Below, piece after piece: positions 16,730 through 25,799 of a DNA stretch of 64,000 nucleotides. The notes beneath the pieces were generated by a model, which saw only the letters and a list, made by a program, of their open reading frames with translations, had not been told where the DNA came from and did no database searches. Made by a program: the position numbers and the translations under genes. Numbering within the stretch: position 1 is the stretch's first letter; each line of letters opens with the position of its first letter. The stretch is from Kocuria rhizophila DC2201 (GTDB lineage Bacteria > Actinomycetota > Actinomycetes > Actinomycetales > Micrococcaceae): NCBI RefSeq assembly GCF_000010285.1, contig NC_010617.1, positions 2,046,001-2,110,000 of the forward strand. The letters run 5' to 3'.

Positions 16730-19721
16730 ATGGATGCAGCTGGACGGTTCACGGATGCCCGCATGCCCGGCGCGGGCCCGGACTGGCGCAGTGAACTCTC
16801 CCGTATCGTGCCCGGCACGGACTCCGGGCGCACCGTCGCGGACCCGGACTCCGGGCCCGCCGTGGCCCTGGAGCTGGACCTGTCCCGCGAGCAGAACCGC
16901 ACCCCGAGGGCGTGGCGGAAATCACCCGAGGAGACCCCCCCTGGTGCTCACGGCCCGCCCCGTGCTGCGCGGCCGGCGCGGGTGGGTGCAGAGCGGGATC
17001 GACTGGGGCAACCTGGCCTCCCACGAGCGCTCCGGCACGCTGGACGCCGAGCAGCTGGACTGGTTCGAGGAGCTGCGCGCACTGTCCGAGTCCCACCGCG
17101 GCAGCTACGCCGCGGAGCGCCACCAGCTGCATGTGGAGCGCTACACCTCCCCGTTGCTGTGGCCCATCCTGGCCCGCGCGCAGCGGCTGGGGATACCGCT
17201 CGTCTCGCGGGGCACCGGGGCCCCCGTGGTGCTCGAGCAGGACGGCCGCTTCGAGGTGCGGGTGGACCCGGGCGAGCACGGGGAGCTGAGCCTGCACCCC
17301 CGTCTGGTGGTGGGCGAGCACGAGATGCCCCTGCGCTGGACGCGCATCATCGGTCAGCCCGGCCACGGCCTGTTCTACCCGGCGGCAGATCCGGAGGCGC
17401 TCGAGCACGCCGAGGACCTCAACCGCTTCCCGCTGCACCTGGTGGCGCTGGGCACCCGGCTCAACCAGCAGCAGCGCTCGTTCCTGGACCGCGCGGAGAC
17501 CCTCACCGTGCCGCAGGACGGCGTCGAGGAGTTCTTCGAGACCTACTTCCCCCGGCTGCACCAGAGCATGCACGTGACCGCCGGGGAGGACTCCCTGGTG
17601 CTGCCGCAGGTGGCGGATCCCGAGTTCGTGCTGAGCGTGCACCACGACGACCTCACCGAGCGCGTGGAGTGGGAGTGGGAGTACCAGAAGGGCCGCGAGC
17701 GGGTGCGGCTGCCGTTCCGGCCGCTGGACCCCCTCGGGGACGAGGCCGTGGCGCGCGAGGCCCGCTGGGAGTCGTCCATGGTCCAGGCCGTGCACCGCCG
17801 GGTCCCCGAGCTCGACTTCAAGCGCAGCTCCTACGCCGCCGAGGACGCCCTGACCCTGCTGCGCGAGTGGCTGCCGCAGCTGCGCCGGATCCCGGACCTG
17901 CGCATCGAGCAGACCGGCGGGGCCCCCGCGTACCGGGAGGTCACCGACCCCACCGAGATCACCGTGTCCACGGCCCCCACGGAGCACCACGACTGGTTCG
18001 GGCTCGGGGTGACCGTGAAGGTGGGCGAGCACTACCTGCCCTTCTCGGAGATCTTCCAGGCCCTGGACCGCGGCCAGGACGTGATGCTGCTGCGGGACGG
18101 CTCCTACTTCTCCCTGGACCGCCCGGAGTTCACCCGGCTGCGCACACTGATCGCCGAGGCGCGCACCCTGCAGGAGGACAGGAGCGCGCCGCTCGCGCTC
18201 AACCGCTACCAGTCCAGCCTGTGGCAGCAGTTCGAGGAGCTCGCCACGGACACGCAGCAGGCCGAGCAGTGGCGCACGGGCGTGCGGGCACTGGCCCACC
18301 TGGACGAGGTGCCCTCTCCCCCGGTGCCGGCCGGGCTGCAGGCCACGCTGCGCCCCTACCAGTACGAGGGCTACCGGTGGCTGAGCTTCCTGTGGGAGCA
18401 CGAGCTCGGCGGGATCCTCGCGGACGACATGGGCCTGGGCAAGACCGTGCAGAGCATCGCCGCGATGCTGCGGGCCGTGTCCCGCGACCCGCAGCTGCCG
18501 CCGTTCCTGGTGGTGGCCCCCACGTCCGTGGTGGCCAACTGGTCCGCGGAGCTCACGCGCTTCGCGCCCTCTCTGGACGCCACCGTGCTCACCAGCACCC
18601 GGGACTCGGTGGCCGCCGCCGCGCGGGAGTCCCACGTGGTGCTCACCTCCTACGCCCTGCTGCGCCTGGACGCCGAGGCCTACCAGGCGGTCGAGTGGGC
18701 CGGGGCGGTCATGGACGAGGCGCAGTTCGTGAAGAACCCCCGCACCAAGGCCTACCGCGCCGTCAAGAACCTGCGGGCCCGCACGCGCCTCGCCATCACC
18801 GGCACCCCCATGGAGAACAGCCTCTCCGAGCTGTGGTCCCTGCTGTCCCTGACCGCCCCGGGGCTCTTCCCGTCCCGCAAGCGCTTCACCGAGCACTACC
18901 AGCGGCCCATCGAGCGCGCGATGGACTCGGACGCCCTCGCGCGGCTGCGGGCCCGGATGCGGCCGTTCATGCTGCGGCGCACCAAGGCGGACGTGGACCT
19001 GCAGCTGCCGCCCAAGCTCGAGCACGTGCTGCCCGTGGGCCTCAACGCCGAGCACCGCGCGGCGTACGACCGCCGGCTGCAGCGGGAGCGGGCCAAGATC
19101 CTGGGGCTGCTGCGCGACTTCGACAAGAACCGCTTTACCATCTTCCAGTCCCTGACCACGCTGCGGATGCTCGCCCTGGACCCGGCCCTCGTGGACCCGG
19201 AGTCCACCGCGGCGTCCTCCAAGCTGGACGCGCTGTTCGAGCAGCTGCCCCAGCTGCTGCAGGAGGGCCACCGGCCCCTGGTGTTCAGCCAGTTCACGAG
19301 CTTCCTGAAGATCGTGGCCCGGCGCCTGGACGAGGCCGGGATCGCCTACGCCTACCTGGACGGCAGCACCAAGGACCGCGCCGCGGCCCTCAAGACGTTC
19401 CGCAGCGGCCGGGCACCCGTGTTCCTGGTGAGCCTTAAGGCCGGGGGCTTCGGCATCAACCTCACCGAGGCGGACTACTGCTACCTGCTGGACCCGTGGT
19501 GGAACCCGGCGGCAGAGAACCAGGCCGTGGACCGCACCCACCGGATTGGTCAGACCCGCAAGGTCATGGTCTACCGCATGGTCGCCCAGGACACCATCGA
19601 GGAGAAGGTCATGGAGCTCAAGGCCCGCAAGGCGGAGCTGTTCTCGGCCGTGCTCGACGACGACCAGGTGTTCTCCTCGACCCTCGGCGCCGAGGACATC
19701 AAGGCGCTGCTCGAGCCGTGA
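16730..19721 (+). CDS. SNF2-family DNA-dependent ATPase/helicase, frameshifted near the N-terminus
   Basis: The body is a complete bacterial SNF2 ATPase: Walker A DDMGLGKTVQS, MDEAQF (motif II), LAITGTPMENS (III), VFSQFTSFL, and QAVDRTHRIGQTRKV (VI), preceded by about 500 residues of the SNF2-associated N-terminal region. The leaderless ATG at 16730 reads MDAAGRFTDARMPG, then GPAVALELDLSREQ, which resembles the family's N-terminus. At seven C's (16935-16941) the frame is lost; removing one C joins it smoothly (SPEETP to LVLTARPVLRGRRG), giving 996 aa. As written, translation could restart at GTG 16944, losing about 70 residues. Indel, assembly error, phase variation and ribosomal frameshifting are all possible. 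Divergent from the 1,053-aa gene, with 121 nt between starts. Confidence 0.85.
16935..16941 (+). other. homopolymer C7 at the frameshift point
   Basis: Seven consecutive C's between the codons for the N-terminal segment and those for the helicase body. A C6 tract would restore one open frame from ATG 16730 to the stop at 19721. Confidence 0.75.
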
Positions 19722-19774
19722 GGCCCCGGACGCCCAGCTTCGGGGACCCGAATTCAGCCCCGCGGCCTCCTGCG

Positions 19775-19780
19775 TAAGAT
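19775..19780 (+). promoter_or_regulatory. -10 box, leaderless type
   Basis: TAAGAT, 8 nt before the ATG of the ferritin-like/VIT gene at 19789. Confidence 0.45.
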
Positions 19781-19788
19781 CCGTGAGC

Positions 19789-20949
19789 ATGCCCGAGCCG
19801 CGCAGCACCCCGACCGCCCCATCCGAGACCCCCGACCCCACGCCCGCCCAGATCCGCAGGTGGCGGCACTACCTCGCGGACGAACTGGCCGAGGCACAGA
19901 CCTACGAGCACCTGGCCCGGCACAGCACCGGGCGCCACGCCGAGATCCTGCACCGGGTGGCGGAGGGCGAGGGACGCCACGCGGAGCACTGGCGGCGCCT
20001 GCTCGGGCCCCACGCACAGCGCACGGTGCGCCCCGGGTTCGAGGCCCGCGTGCTCATGTTCCTGGCCAGGCACGTGAGCTCCGTGTTCGTGCTGGCCCTG
20101 CTGCAGCGCGCGGAGTCCCGTTCCCCGTACCGCGAGGACCCGGATGCCACCCCCGCCATGGCCGCGGACGAGGCGGTGCACGAGGAGATCATCCGGGCAC
20201 TGGCCACGGACGGCCGCACCCGGCTCTCCGGCAACTTCCGGGCCGCGGTGTTCGGCGCGAACGACGGCCTGGTGTCCAACCTCGCGCTCGTGATGGGCGT
20301 GGGGGCCACGGGCACGGCCAGCTCCATGGTGCTGTTCTCGGGCATCGCCGGGCTGCTCGCGGGGGCCCTGTCCATGGGCGCCGGGGAGTTCGTGTCCGTG
20401 CGCTCCCAGCGAGAGCTGCTGGACGCCTCCCAGCCCACCCAGGTGACGCTGCGGGTGGCCCCCTCCCTGGACCTCGACGCGAACGAGCTCACCCTGATCT
20501 ACCGGGCCCGCGGGATGAGCGAGGAGGCCGCCGAGCACCGCGCCGCCGAACGCCTCGGCCACTTCGACTGCGACTGCGATCCCTCCCTGTCCTTCCAGGA
20601 CGAGAAGGCGCGGGCGGCACTGTCCGAGGAAGCCGAGCCCGCTTCCTCCGGCGACGACGAGCACCAGGCCCTGGGCACCGACCTCGGGGCGGCGGCCTCC
20701 AGCTTCTGCTTCTTCGCCTCCGGGGCCGTGATCCCGATCCTGCCCTACCTGTTCGGGCTGGGTGGCGGACTTGCGCTGGTGGTGGGCATGGCGCTCGTGG
20801 GGGCGGCGCTGCTGGTCACGGGCGGCTTCGTGGGCCTGCTCTCGGGGGCATCGCCGCTCAAGCGGGGCCTGCGCCAGCTGGGGATCGGCTACGGGGCGGC
20901 CATTGCCACGTACCTGCTGGGGCTCGCGTTCAACACCGGGGTGGCCTGA
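19789..20949 (+). CDS. ferritin-like domain fused to a VIT/CCC1-type metal transporter
   Basis: A 386-aa membrane-bound ferritin-like (Mbfa-type) protein. The N-terminal half is a four-helix ferritin-like domain with E/H pairs (LADELAEAQTYEHL, then EGEGRHAEHWRRLL, then DEAVHEEII) suited to a di-iron site. The C-terminal half is a VIT1/CCC1 transporter starting NFRAAVFGANDGLVSNLALV, with MGAGEFVSVRSQREL and about five membrane segments. It probably moves Fe2+ or Mn2+ out of the cytosol. A cytoplasmic loop carries CDCD and acidic residues. No second gene follows closely; a weak 6-bp hairpin (20952-20972) comes after the stop. Confidence 0.88.
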   Translation: MPEPRSTPTAPSETPDPTPAQIRRWRHYLADELAEAQTYEHLARHSTGRHAEILHRVAEGEGRHAEHWRRLLGPHAQRTVRPGFEARVLMFLARHVSSVFVLALLQRAESRSPYREDPDATPAMAADEAVHEEIIRALATDGRTRLSGNFRAAVFGANDGLVSNLALVMGVGATGTASSMVLFSGIAGLLAGALSMGAGEFVSVRSQRELLDASQPTQVTLRVAPSLDLDANELTLIYRARGMSEEAAEHRAAERLGHFDCDCDPSLSFQDEKARAALSEEAEPASSGDDEHQALGTDLGAAASSFCFFASGAVIPILPYLFGLGGGLALVVGMALVGAALLVTGGFVGLLSGASPLKRGLRQLGIGYGAAIATYLLGLAFNTGVA

Positions 20950-21341
20950 CGCCGCCGACGGGCCGCCGGCGGGCCGAGTGGTGGCCTGGTGGGGGCCGCA
21001 GGCGGGCTGCGGGCGGACTGGGGGCACCATGACGCCGCCCGGTGGCCCCGCGCCACGGCGACCGGTCCAGGCCCCCTCACCTCCGCAACCTTCCGGACCG
21101 GACCCCAGCTGTCCCCTCTAATGCCCACAAGTGGATGACCCCTCGTGGAGATTAGCGATAATTCGCACCTGCTAATGTGCCATAAATCACCGATATACAG
21201 TGTTTGCCCTAGTCAGAGCCGCTTTGTGCATTTATGGACGGCCCGGTGAGCGCATTGTGGGGGTGGGCCGAACGGGGCGGAGGCGTTCTATGTGTTTTCA
21301 CCGGCTCCGAGACGTCTGGGAAGTTCGGATATTCTTGTCCC
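20950..21341. other. long intergenic region, first part
   Basis: About 390 bases without a credible gene. Positions 21120-21230 are clearly AT-richer than the surroundings and contain several -10-like boxes (GATAAT, CTAATG, TATACA), so a promoter for the structured RNA or for purU probably lies here. I see no complete -35/-10 pair that stands out, and nothing that looks like an insertion sequence end. Confidence 0.45.
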
Positions 21342-21601
21342 GTGGTTCTCTGAACCACCGCAACGGGAGACTTCGCACAGGGAAACCGCCACACCTGCAC
21401 TGGGGGGTGCACTGTGGCAGGTGCTGTGCGTTGATAGCCGCTCAGCCCACGGCTTGATCCCGTTGAGGCGTTATCGCCTGCCGGTGGCCGCTGGTTCTCT
21501 CACAGAGGCGCACCTCTCCCCGCGCCGGACGGGCTCCTACCGTCCGCTCTCGCGGCCACCGGTCGATAACGCCCCTGACCCGGCGATAAAATCGACGCCG
21601 G
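21342..21601 (+). ncRNA. predicted structured leader or ncRNA upstream of purU
   Basis: Four successive foldbacks are seen by inspection. H1: GTGGTTC (21342-21348) with GAACCAC (21352-21358). H2: CGCACAG (21374-21380) and CACCTGC (21392-21398) with contiguous GCAGGTG CTGTGCG (21417-21430), leaving an 11-nt bulge on one side. H3: a long rod of GGCGTTATCG (21467-21476) and CCGGTGGCCG (21481-21490) with CGGCCACCGG (21553-21562) and CGATAACGCC (21564-21573), enclosing two hairpins (AGAGG/CCTCT and GGACGG/CCGTCC). H4: CCGGCG (21580-21585) with CGCCGG (21596-21601). It does not match the motifs of SRP RNA, tmRNA, RNase P RNA, glycine or THF riboswitches that I can recall. It may be a purU leader or a 6S-like RNA. 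The strand is assumed from purU. Confidence 0.5.
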
Positions 21602-21671
21602 TCCACGGCGCCGCAGTTCTGCCGCCCCGCGGACCACCGATCCGTCCCGTGACCCCAGGAGCACCCCCAGC

Positions 21672-22544
21672 ATGTCGGCCCACCAGCCCACGCCCGACGA
21701 GCACGTCCTCACCGCCCACTGCCCCGAGGCCTACGGTCTCGTGAGTGCCGTGGCCTCCAACCTCACCGGCCAGGGCTGCGACATCTTCGACGTCAAGCAC
21801 TTCTCGGACCGCCACGACAACGAGTTCTTCATCCGCTGCCACACCATCAGCGCCCCGGGGACCGTGACCACCGAGTCCCTGGTGGAGGGTTTCCGCCCCG
21901 TGGCCGAGAAGCACGGGATGCGTTTCCGCCTCGTGGAGGCCCGCCGCAAGACCCGGGTGCTGGTGATGGTCTCCAAGATCTCCCACTGCCTCGCGGACCT
22001 GCTGCACCGCGCGCACGTCGGCTCGCTGCCCGTGGAGATCGTGGCCGTGGTGTCCAACCACACGGACCTGCGCCCGCTCGTGGACTTCTACGGAGTGCCG
22101 TTCCACCACGTGCCCGTCACACCGGACACCAAGGCCCAGGCCGAGGCGGAGCTGCTGCGCCTGGTGGACGCCCACGACACCGAGCTGGTGGTCCTGGCCC
22201 GCTACATGCAGATCCTCTCGGACGAGCTCACCCGGTCCCTCGCGGGCCGGTGCATCAACATCCACCACTCGTTCCTGCCCTCGTTCAAGGGCGCCAAGCC
22301 CTACCACCAGGCCTACGAGCGCGGCGTGAAGATGGTGGGGGCCACCGCGCACTACGTCACGCCGGACCTGGACGAGGGGCCGATCATCGCGCAGGACGTG
22401 ATCCCCGTGGACCACGCCCACACCCCGGCGGACCTCGTCTCCGCGGGCTCCGACGCCGAGGCCCAGACCCTCTCGCGCGCCGTGCGGTGGCACGCCGAGG
22501 GCCGGGTGGTGATCTCCGGCAACCGCACCATCGTGCTGGCCTGA
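21672..22544 (+). CDS. purU: formyltetrahydrofolate deformylase
   Basis: Hydrolyses 10-formyl-THF to THF and formate, balancing one-carbon pools and feeding formate to purine synthesis. The 290-aa protein has an N-terminal ACT domain (about 10-90; LTAHCPEAYGLVSAVA) and a C-terminal formyltransferase-like domain with NIHHSFLPSFKGAKPYHQA and VTPDLDEGPIIAQD, the PurU versions of the Asn-His-Asp catalytic set found in PurN. The ATG has AGGAG about 10 nt upstream. It stands alone after the structured 5' region and is followed by a strong terminator. Confidence 0.95.
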   Translation: MSAHQPTPDEHVLTAHCPEAYGLVSAVASNLTGQGCDIFDVKHFSDRHDNEFFIRCHTISAPGTVTTESLVEGFRPVAEKHGMRFRLVEARRKTRVLVMVSKISHCLADLLHRAHVGSLPVEIVAVVSNHTDLRPLVDFYGVPFHHVPVTPDTKAQAEAELLRLVDAHDTELVVLARYMQILSDELTRSLAGRCINIHHSFLPSFKGAKPYHQAYERGVKMVGATAHYVTPDLDEGPIIAQDVIPVDHAHTPADLVSAGSDAEAQTLSRAVRWHAEGRVVISGNRTIVLA

Positions 22545-22610
22545 GAGCCGCCCTGCCCACCCCGAGCGCGCCGGTCCGGCCCGAGCGCACCGGACCGGTC
22601 CACGACGAGA

Positions 22611-22650
22611 ACGACGCCGCTCCCCCACCGAGGTGGGCGAGCGGCGTCGT
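22611..22650. terminator. bidirectional terminator between purU and sucD
   Basis: ACGACGCCGCTC (22611-22622) pairs perfectly with GAGCGGCGTCGT (22639-22650), with an inner CCACC/GGTGG stem closed by GA. The arms are built from inverted copies of the recurrent GCGGCGTCGTC word (exact copy 22641-22651). Confidence 0.85.
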
Positions 22651-22682
22651 CGTGTCAGGCGTCCGGGAGAACCGGGAACCGG

Positions 22683-23600
22683 TCACTTGCCGTCGAAGAT
22701 CTCCCGCATGAGCTGCGCGGTCTCCGAGGGGGTCTTGCCGACCTTGACCCCGGCGGCCTCGAGGGCCTCCTTCTTGGCCTGGGCCGTTCCGGAGGAGCCG
22801 GAGACGATGGCGCCGGCGTGGCCCATGGTCTTGCCCTCGGGAGCGGTGAAGCCCGCCACGTAGCCCACCACGGGCTTGGTGACGTTGGCCTTGATGAAGT
22901 CAGCAGCGCGCTCCTCGGCGTCGCCGCCGATCTCGCCGATCATCACGATGGCCTCGGTCTCGGGGTCCGCCTCGAACGCCTCGAGGGCGTCGATGTGGGT
23001 GGTGCCGATGACCGGGTCGCCGCCGATGCCGATGGCGGTGGTGAAGCCCAGGTCACGCAGCTCGTACATCATCTGGTAGGTCAGGGTGCCGGACTTGGAG
23101 ACCAGGCCCAGCTTGCCCTTGCCGGTGATGTTGGCCGGCGTGATGCCCAGCAGCGACTCCTCCGGGGAGATGATGCCGGGGCAGTTCGGGCCGATGATCC
23201 GGGTCTTGGGCTTGCCGTCCGCACCGGTGTTGGCCTGGGAGTGGGCCCAGAACTCGGCGGAGTCCTGCACGGGGATGCCCTCGGTGATCACCACGACCAG
23301 CGGGATCTCGGCGTCGATGGCCTCGATCACGGCGTCCTTGCAGAAGGCCGGCGGCACGAAGACGATCGACGCGTTCGCGCCGGTCTCCTTCATGGCCTCG
23401 CTCACGGAGCCGTAGACCGGCAGCTCGACGGCGTTGCCGTCCTTGTCCTGGTGGCTCACGGTGGTCCCGGCCTTGCGGGCGTTGACGCCGCCCATCACCT
23501 GGGTGCCGGCGGCGAGCATGCGCGCGGTGTGCTTGGTGCCCTCGCCGCCCGTGATGCCCTGAACGATGACCTTGGAGTCCTTGTTCAAAAAGATCGACAT
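22683..23600 (-). CDS. sucD: succinyl-CoA synthetase alpha subunit
   Basis: The alpha subunit of the ADP/GDP-forming succinate-CoA ligase of the TCA cycle. At 305 aa it has the usual length. The N-terminal CoA-binding Rossmann domain carries [12 protein letters not shown] and [10 protein letters not shown]; the phosphorylated histidine lies in [13 protein letters not shown] near residue 258. It starts 31 nt after the sucC stop in the same operon. The pcrA-sucCD-perM-purNH neighbourhood is known from other Actinobacteria. Confidence 0.97.
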   Translation of the reverse strand: MSIFLNKDSKVIVQGITGGEGTKHTARMLAAGTQVMGGVNARKAGTTVSHQDKDGNAVELPVYGSVSEAMKETGANASIVFVPPAFCKDAVIEAIDAEIPLVVVITEGIPVQDSAEFWAHSQANTGADGKPKTRIIGPNCPGIISPEESLLGITPANITGKGKLGLVSKSGTLTYQMMYELRDLGFTTAIGIGGDPVIGTTHIDALEAFEADPETEAIVMIGEIGGDAEERAADFIKANVTKPVVGYVAGFTAPEGKTMGHAGAIVSGSSGTAQAKKEALEAAGVKVGKTPSETAQLMREIFDGK

Positions 23601-23631
23601 GTCTTCTTCCTGGTAGCTGTGCTCGGGGCGG

Positions 23632-24801
23632 TTACTTGGCGGCGTGGGCGAGCTCGGCGGCCTTGTCGGCGCCGGCGTCCATGGTGTCCGCGGTGGTGAT
23701 CAGCGGGTGGTTGGCCTCGCGGAGGATCGCGCGGCCCTCGTCCACGTTGTTGCCGTCCAGGCGCACCACGATGGGCTTGGTGGCGGAGTCGCCGAGGATC
23801 TCCAGGGCCTTGACGATGCCGTTGGCCACGGCGTCGCACGCGGTGATCCCACCGAAGACGTTGACGAACACGGACTTCACCTGGGGGTCGCCCAGGATCA
23901 CGTCCAGGCCCGCGGCCATGACCTCGGCCGAGGCGCCGCCGCCGATGTCCAGGAAGTTGGCGGGCTTGACGTCCCCGTGCTTCTCACCGGCGTAGGCCAC
24001 GACATCCAGGGTGGACATGACCAGACCCGCACCGTTGCCGATGATCCCGACCTCGCCGTCGAGCTTGACGTAGTTGAGGTCGTTCTCCTTGGCCTTCTCC
24101 TCCAGGGGATCGGCCGTGGTCTTGTCCGCGAGCTCGGCGTGCTCCGGGTGGCGGAACGCGGCGTTGTCGTCCAGGGACACCTTGCCGTCCAGGGCGAGGA
24201 TCTCGCCGTCACCGGTCTTGACCAGGGGGTTGACCTCCACCAGGGTGGCGTCCTCCTTGGCGTAGACCTCCCCGAGCTTCACGAGCACGGGGATGACCTT
24301 CTCAGCGGTCTCGGCGTCGAACTTGGCCTGCTCCACGATCTCGCGGGCCTTGGCCTCGGTGATGCCGTCCGCGGGGCTGACGTCCACGCGGGCCAGGGCG
24401 TCCGGGCGCTCGACGGCGAGCTGCTCGATCTCCATGCCGCCCTCGACCGAGCACATGGCCAGGTAGGAGCGGTTGGCGCGGTCCAGCAGCACGGAGAAGT
24501 AGTACTCCTCGGCGATGTCCGCGCCCTGCGCGATCATCACGCGGTGCACGGTGTGGCCCTTGATGTCCATCCCCAGGATCTGCTGGGCGTACTCGTAGGC
24601 CTCCTCCGGGGTCTTCGCGACCTTGACGCCGCCGGCCTTGCCGCGGCCGCCCACCTTGACCTGGGCCTTGACGACGGTCACGCCGCCGATCTTCTCTGCG
24701 GCTGCCTTGGCTTCTTCTGGGGTAGTGGCGACGATGCCGGCCAGCACGGGAACACCGTGCTTCTCGAACAGGTCGCGTGCCTGGTACTCAAACAGGTCCA
24801 C
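23632..24801 (-). CDS. sucC: succinyl-CoA synthetase beta subunit
   Basis: The ATP-grasp beta subunit, 389 aa, paired with sucD directly downstream. It begins with the family-typical [18 protein letters not shown] and contains the ATP-grasp segments [18 protein letters not shown] and the C-terminal succinate/CoA-side domain [13 protein letters not shown] and [13 protein letters not shown]. The start is the GTG at 24801 (V-D-L-F-E-Y), with AAGGA about 12 nt upstream; longer readings add residues foreign to the family. Confidence 0.97.
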   Translation of the reverse strand: MDLFEYQARDLFEKHGVPVLAGIVATTPEEAKAAAEKIGGVTVVKAQVKVGGRGKAGGVKVAKTPEEAYEYAQQILGMDIKGHTVHRVMIAQGADIAEEYYFSVLLDRANRSYLAMCSVEGGMEIEQLAVERPDALARVDVSPADGITEAKAREIVEQAKFDAETAEKVIPVLVKLGEVYAKEDATLVEVNPLVKTGDGEILALDGKVSLDDNAAFRHPEHAELADKTTADPLEEKAKENDLNYVKLDGEVGIIGNGAGLVMSTLDVVAYAGEKHGDVKPANFLDIGGGASAEVMAAGLDVILGDPQVKSVFVNVFGGITACDAVANGIVKALEILGDSATKPIVVRLDGNNVDEGRAILREANHPLITTADTMDAGADKAAELAHAAK

Positions 24802-25019
24802 GGATAGGTGTCCTTCTGCGTCGAGGTGTGTCGTTCCGCGCCGGGAACCCCCGGCTGGAGCGACCTGATGTGGGGGGATGCGGCGCATCGGCGCGCTCAC
24901 AGTGCCCTCACCGCGATTTTAGTCCATGGGGCCAGGTTTCGCCGTACTCCAGTGAGTGGACGGGGCCCGCCCCTCCGCGGGATTCCGTGTCGCGGCCGCG
25001 GTGCTGGTTGACTGGGCCC

Positions 25020-25766
25020 ATGCGATGGATCGGAGTGCCGGACGTGTGGGACGCCAGGGAGGCGGATCCCGGGTTCATGGCCTCGCTCGCCACGTTCGCC
25101 GTGCTGGGCCTCGGTCTCGACCTCGTGGTGGACGGCACCGTGCTGACCCTCACGGGCACTGTGCCCACCCTCTATCCCCTGGGCTGGCAGGCCGTCGTGT
25201 GGGCCGGTCTCGGGATCCTGTGGTGGTTCACGGCCCGGGCGCTCGTGCTGTGGTCCCGACGCCGGGGCGTGGACCCCCTGCCCAGCGGCACCCCGGACGG
25301 TCGCGACGACGCCGCCCTCGACCACCGCGCGTGGCGCACGGTCCTGGGGTGCGCCGTGGGTGCCGTGGTGGTGGCGATCGTGCTCCCCGCACTGCTGGGC
25401 GTCCCGGGGCTGGCGCCCGTGGAACGCTTTGCCACGCTGTACGAAGCCTACGGTGCGGCGTCGTGGGTGGCGGTGCTCGCGTGGCTGGTCCGCCTCGTGG
25501 GCCGGTGCGCGGTGCTCGCAAGCATCCTCGCGTACGCGCACCGGGCCGTGCTGAGCGTGGTGACGTTGCGCGGCGCACGGTGGGTGCCGTGGGGCGGGCT
25601 GGCGCTCGGAGCGGTCACGGGTGCCGTGGCCCTGCTCTCCCGCGGCCCGGCCGTGGCGCTGAGCACCCTGGTGGTGTGCACGCTGCTGGGCGTGGTGCAC
25701 GTGCGCGGCGGCGAGTCCCTGCGCATCACCGCGCCGTTCACCCTGCTGGCCTTCGCGGTGCTCTGA
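25020..25766 (+). CDS. multi-pass membrane protein of unknown function
   Basis: A 248-aa hydrophobic protein with about six membrane segments (first near residues 20-40, the last ending at the C-terminus). Charged loops WSRRRGVDPLPSGTPDGRDD and RGARWVPW separate them. I recognise no family. It starts at the ATG at 25020 and is divergent from sucC and convergent with pcrA. The loop GRDDAALDHR contains a copy of the recurrent 11-mer (25305-25315). Confidence 0.6.
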   Translation: MRWIGVPDVWDAREADPGFMASLATFAVLGLGLDLVVDGTVLTLTGTVPTLYPLGWQAVVWAGLGILWWFTARALVLWSRRRGVDPLPSGTPDGRDDAALDHRAWRTVLGCAVGAVVVAIVLPALLGVPGLAPVERFATLYEAYGAASWVAVLAWLVRLVGRCAVLASILAYAHRAVLSVVTLRGARWVPWGGLALGAVTGAVALLSRGPAVALSTLVVCTLLGVVHVRGGESLRITAPFTLLAFAVL

Positions 25767-25799
25767 GCGCGGGCGCCCCGGCGCGGAGTCCCGCAGTTC

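Noticed and set aside
21381..21425. 6C-type actinobacterial RNA on the minus strand
   Set aside because: One hairpin loop has six C's on that strand, but the 6C motif needs two such hairpins and the second is absent.
21200..21457. 85-codon frame in the purU upstream region
   Set aside because: It crosses the H1 and H2 hairpins, has no ribosome site and no protein-like composition.
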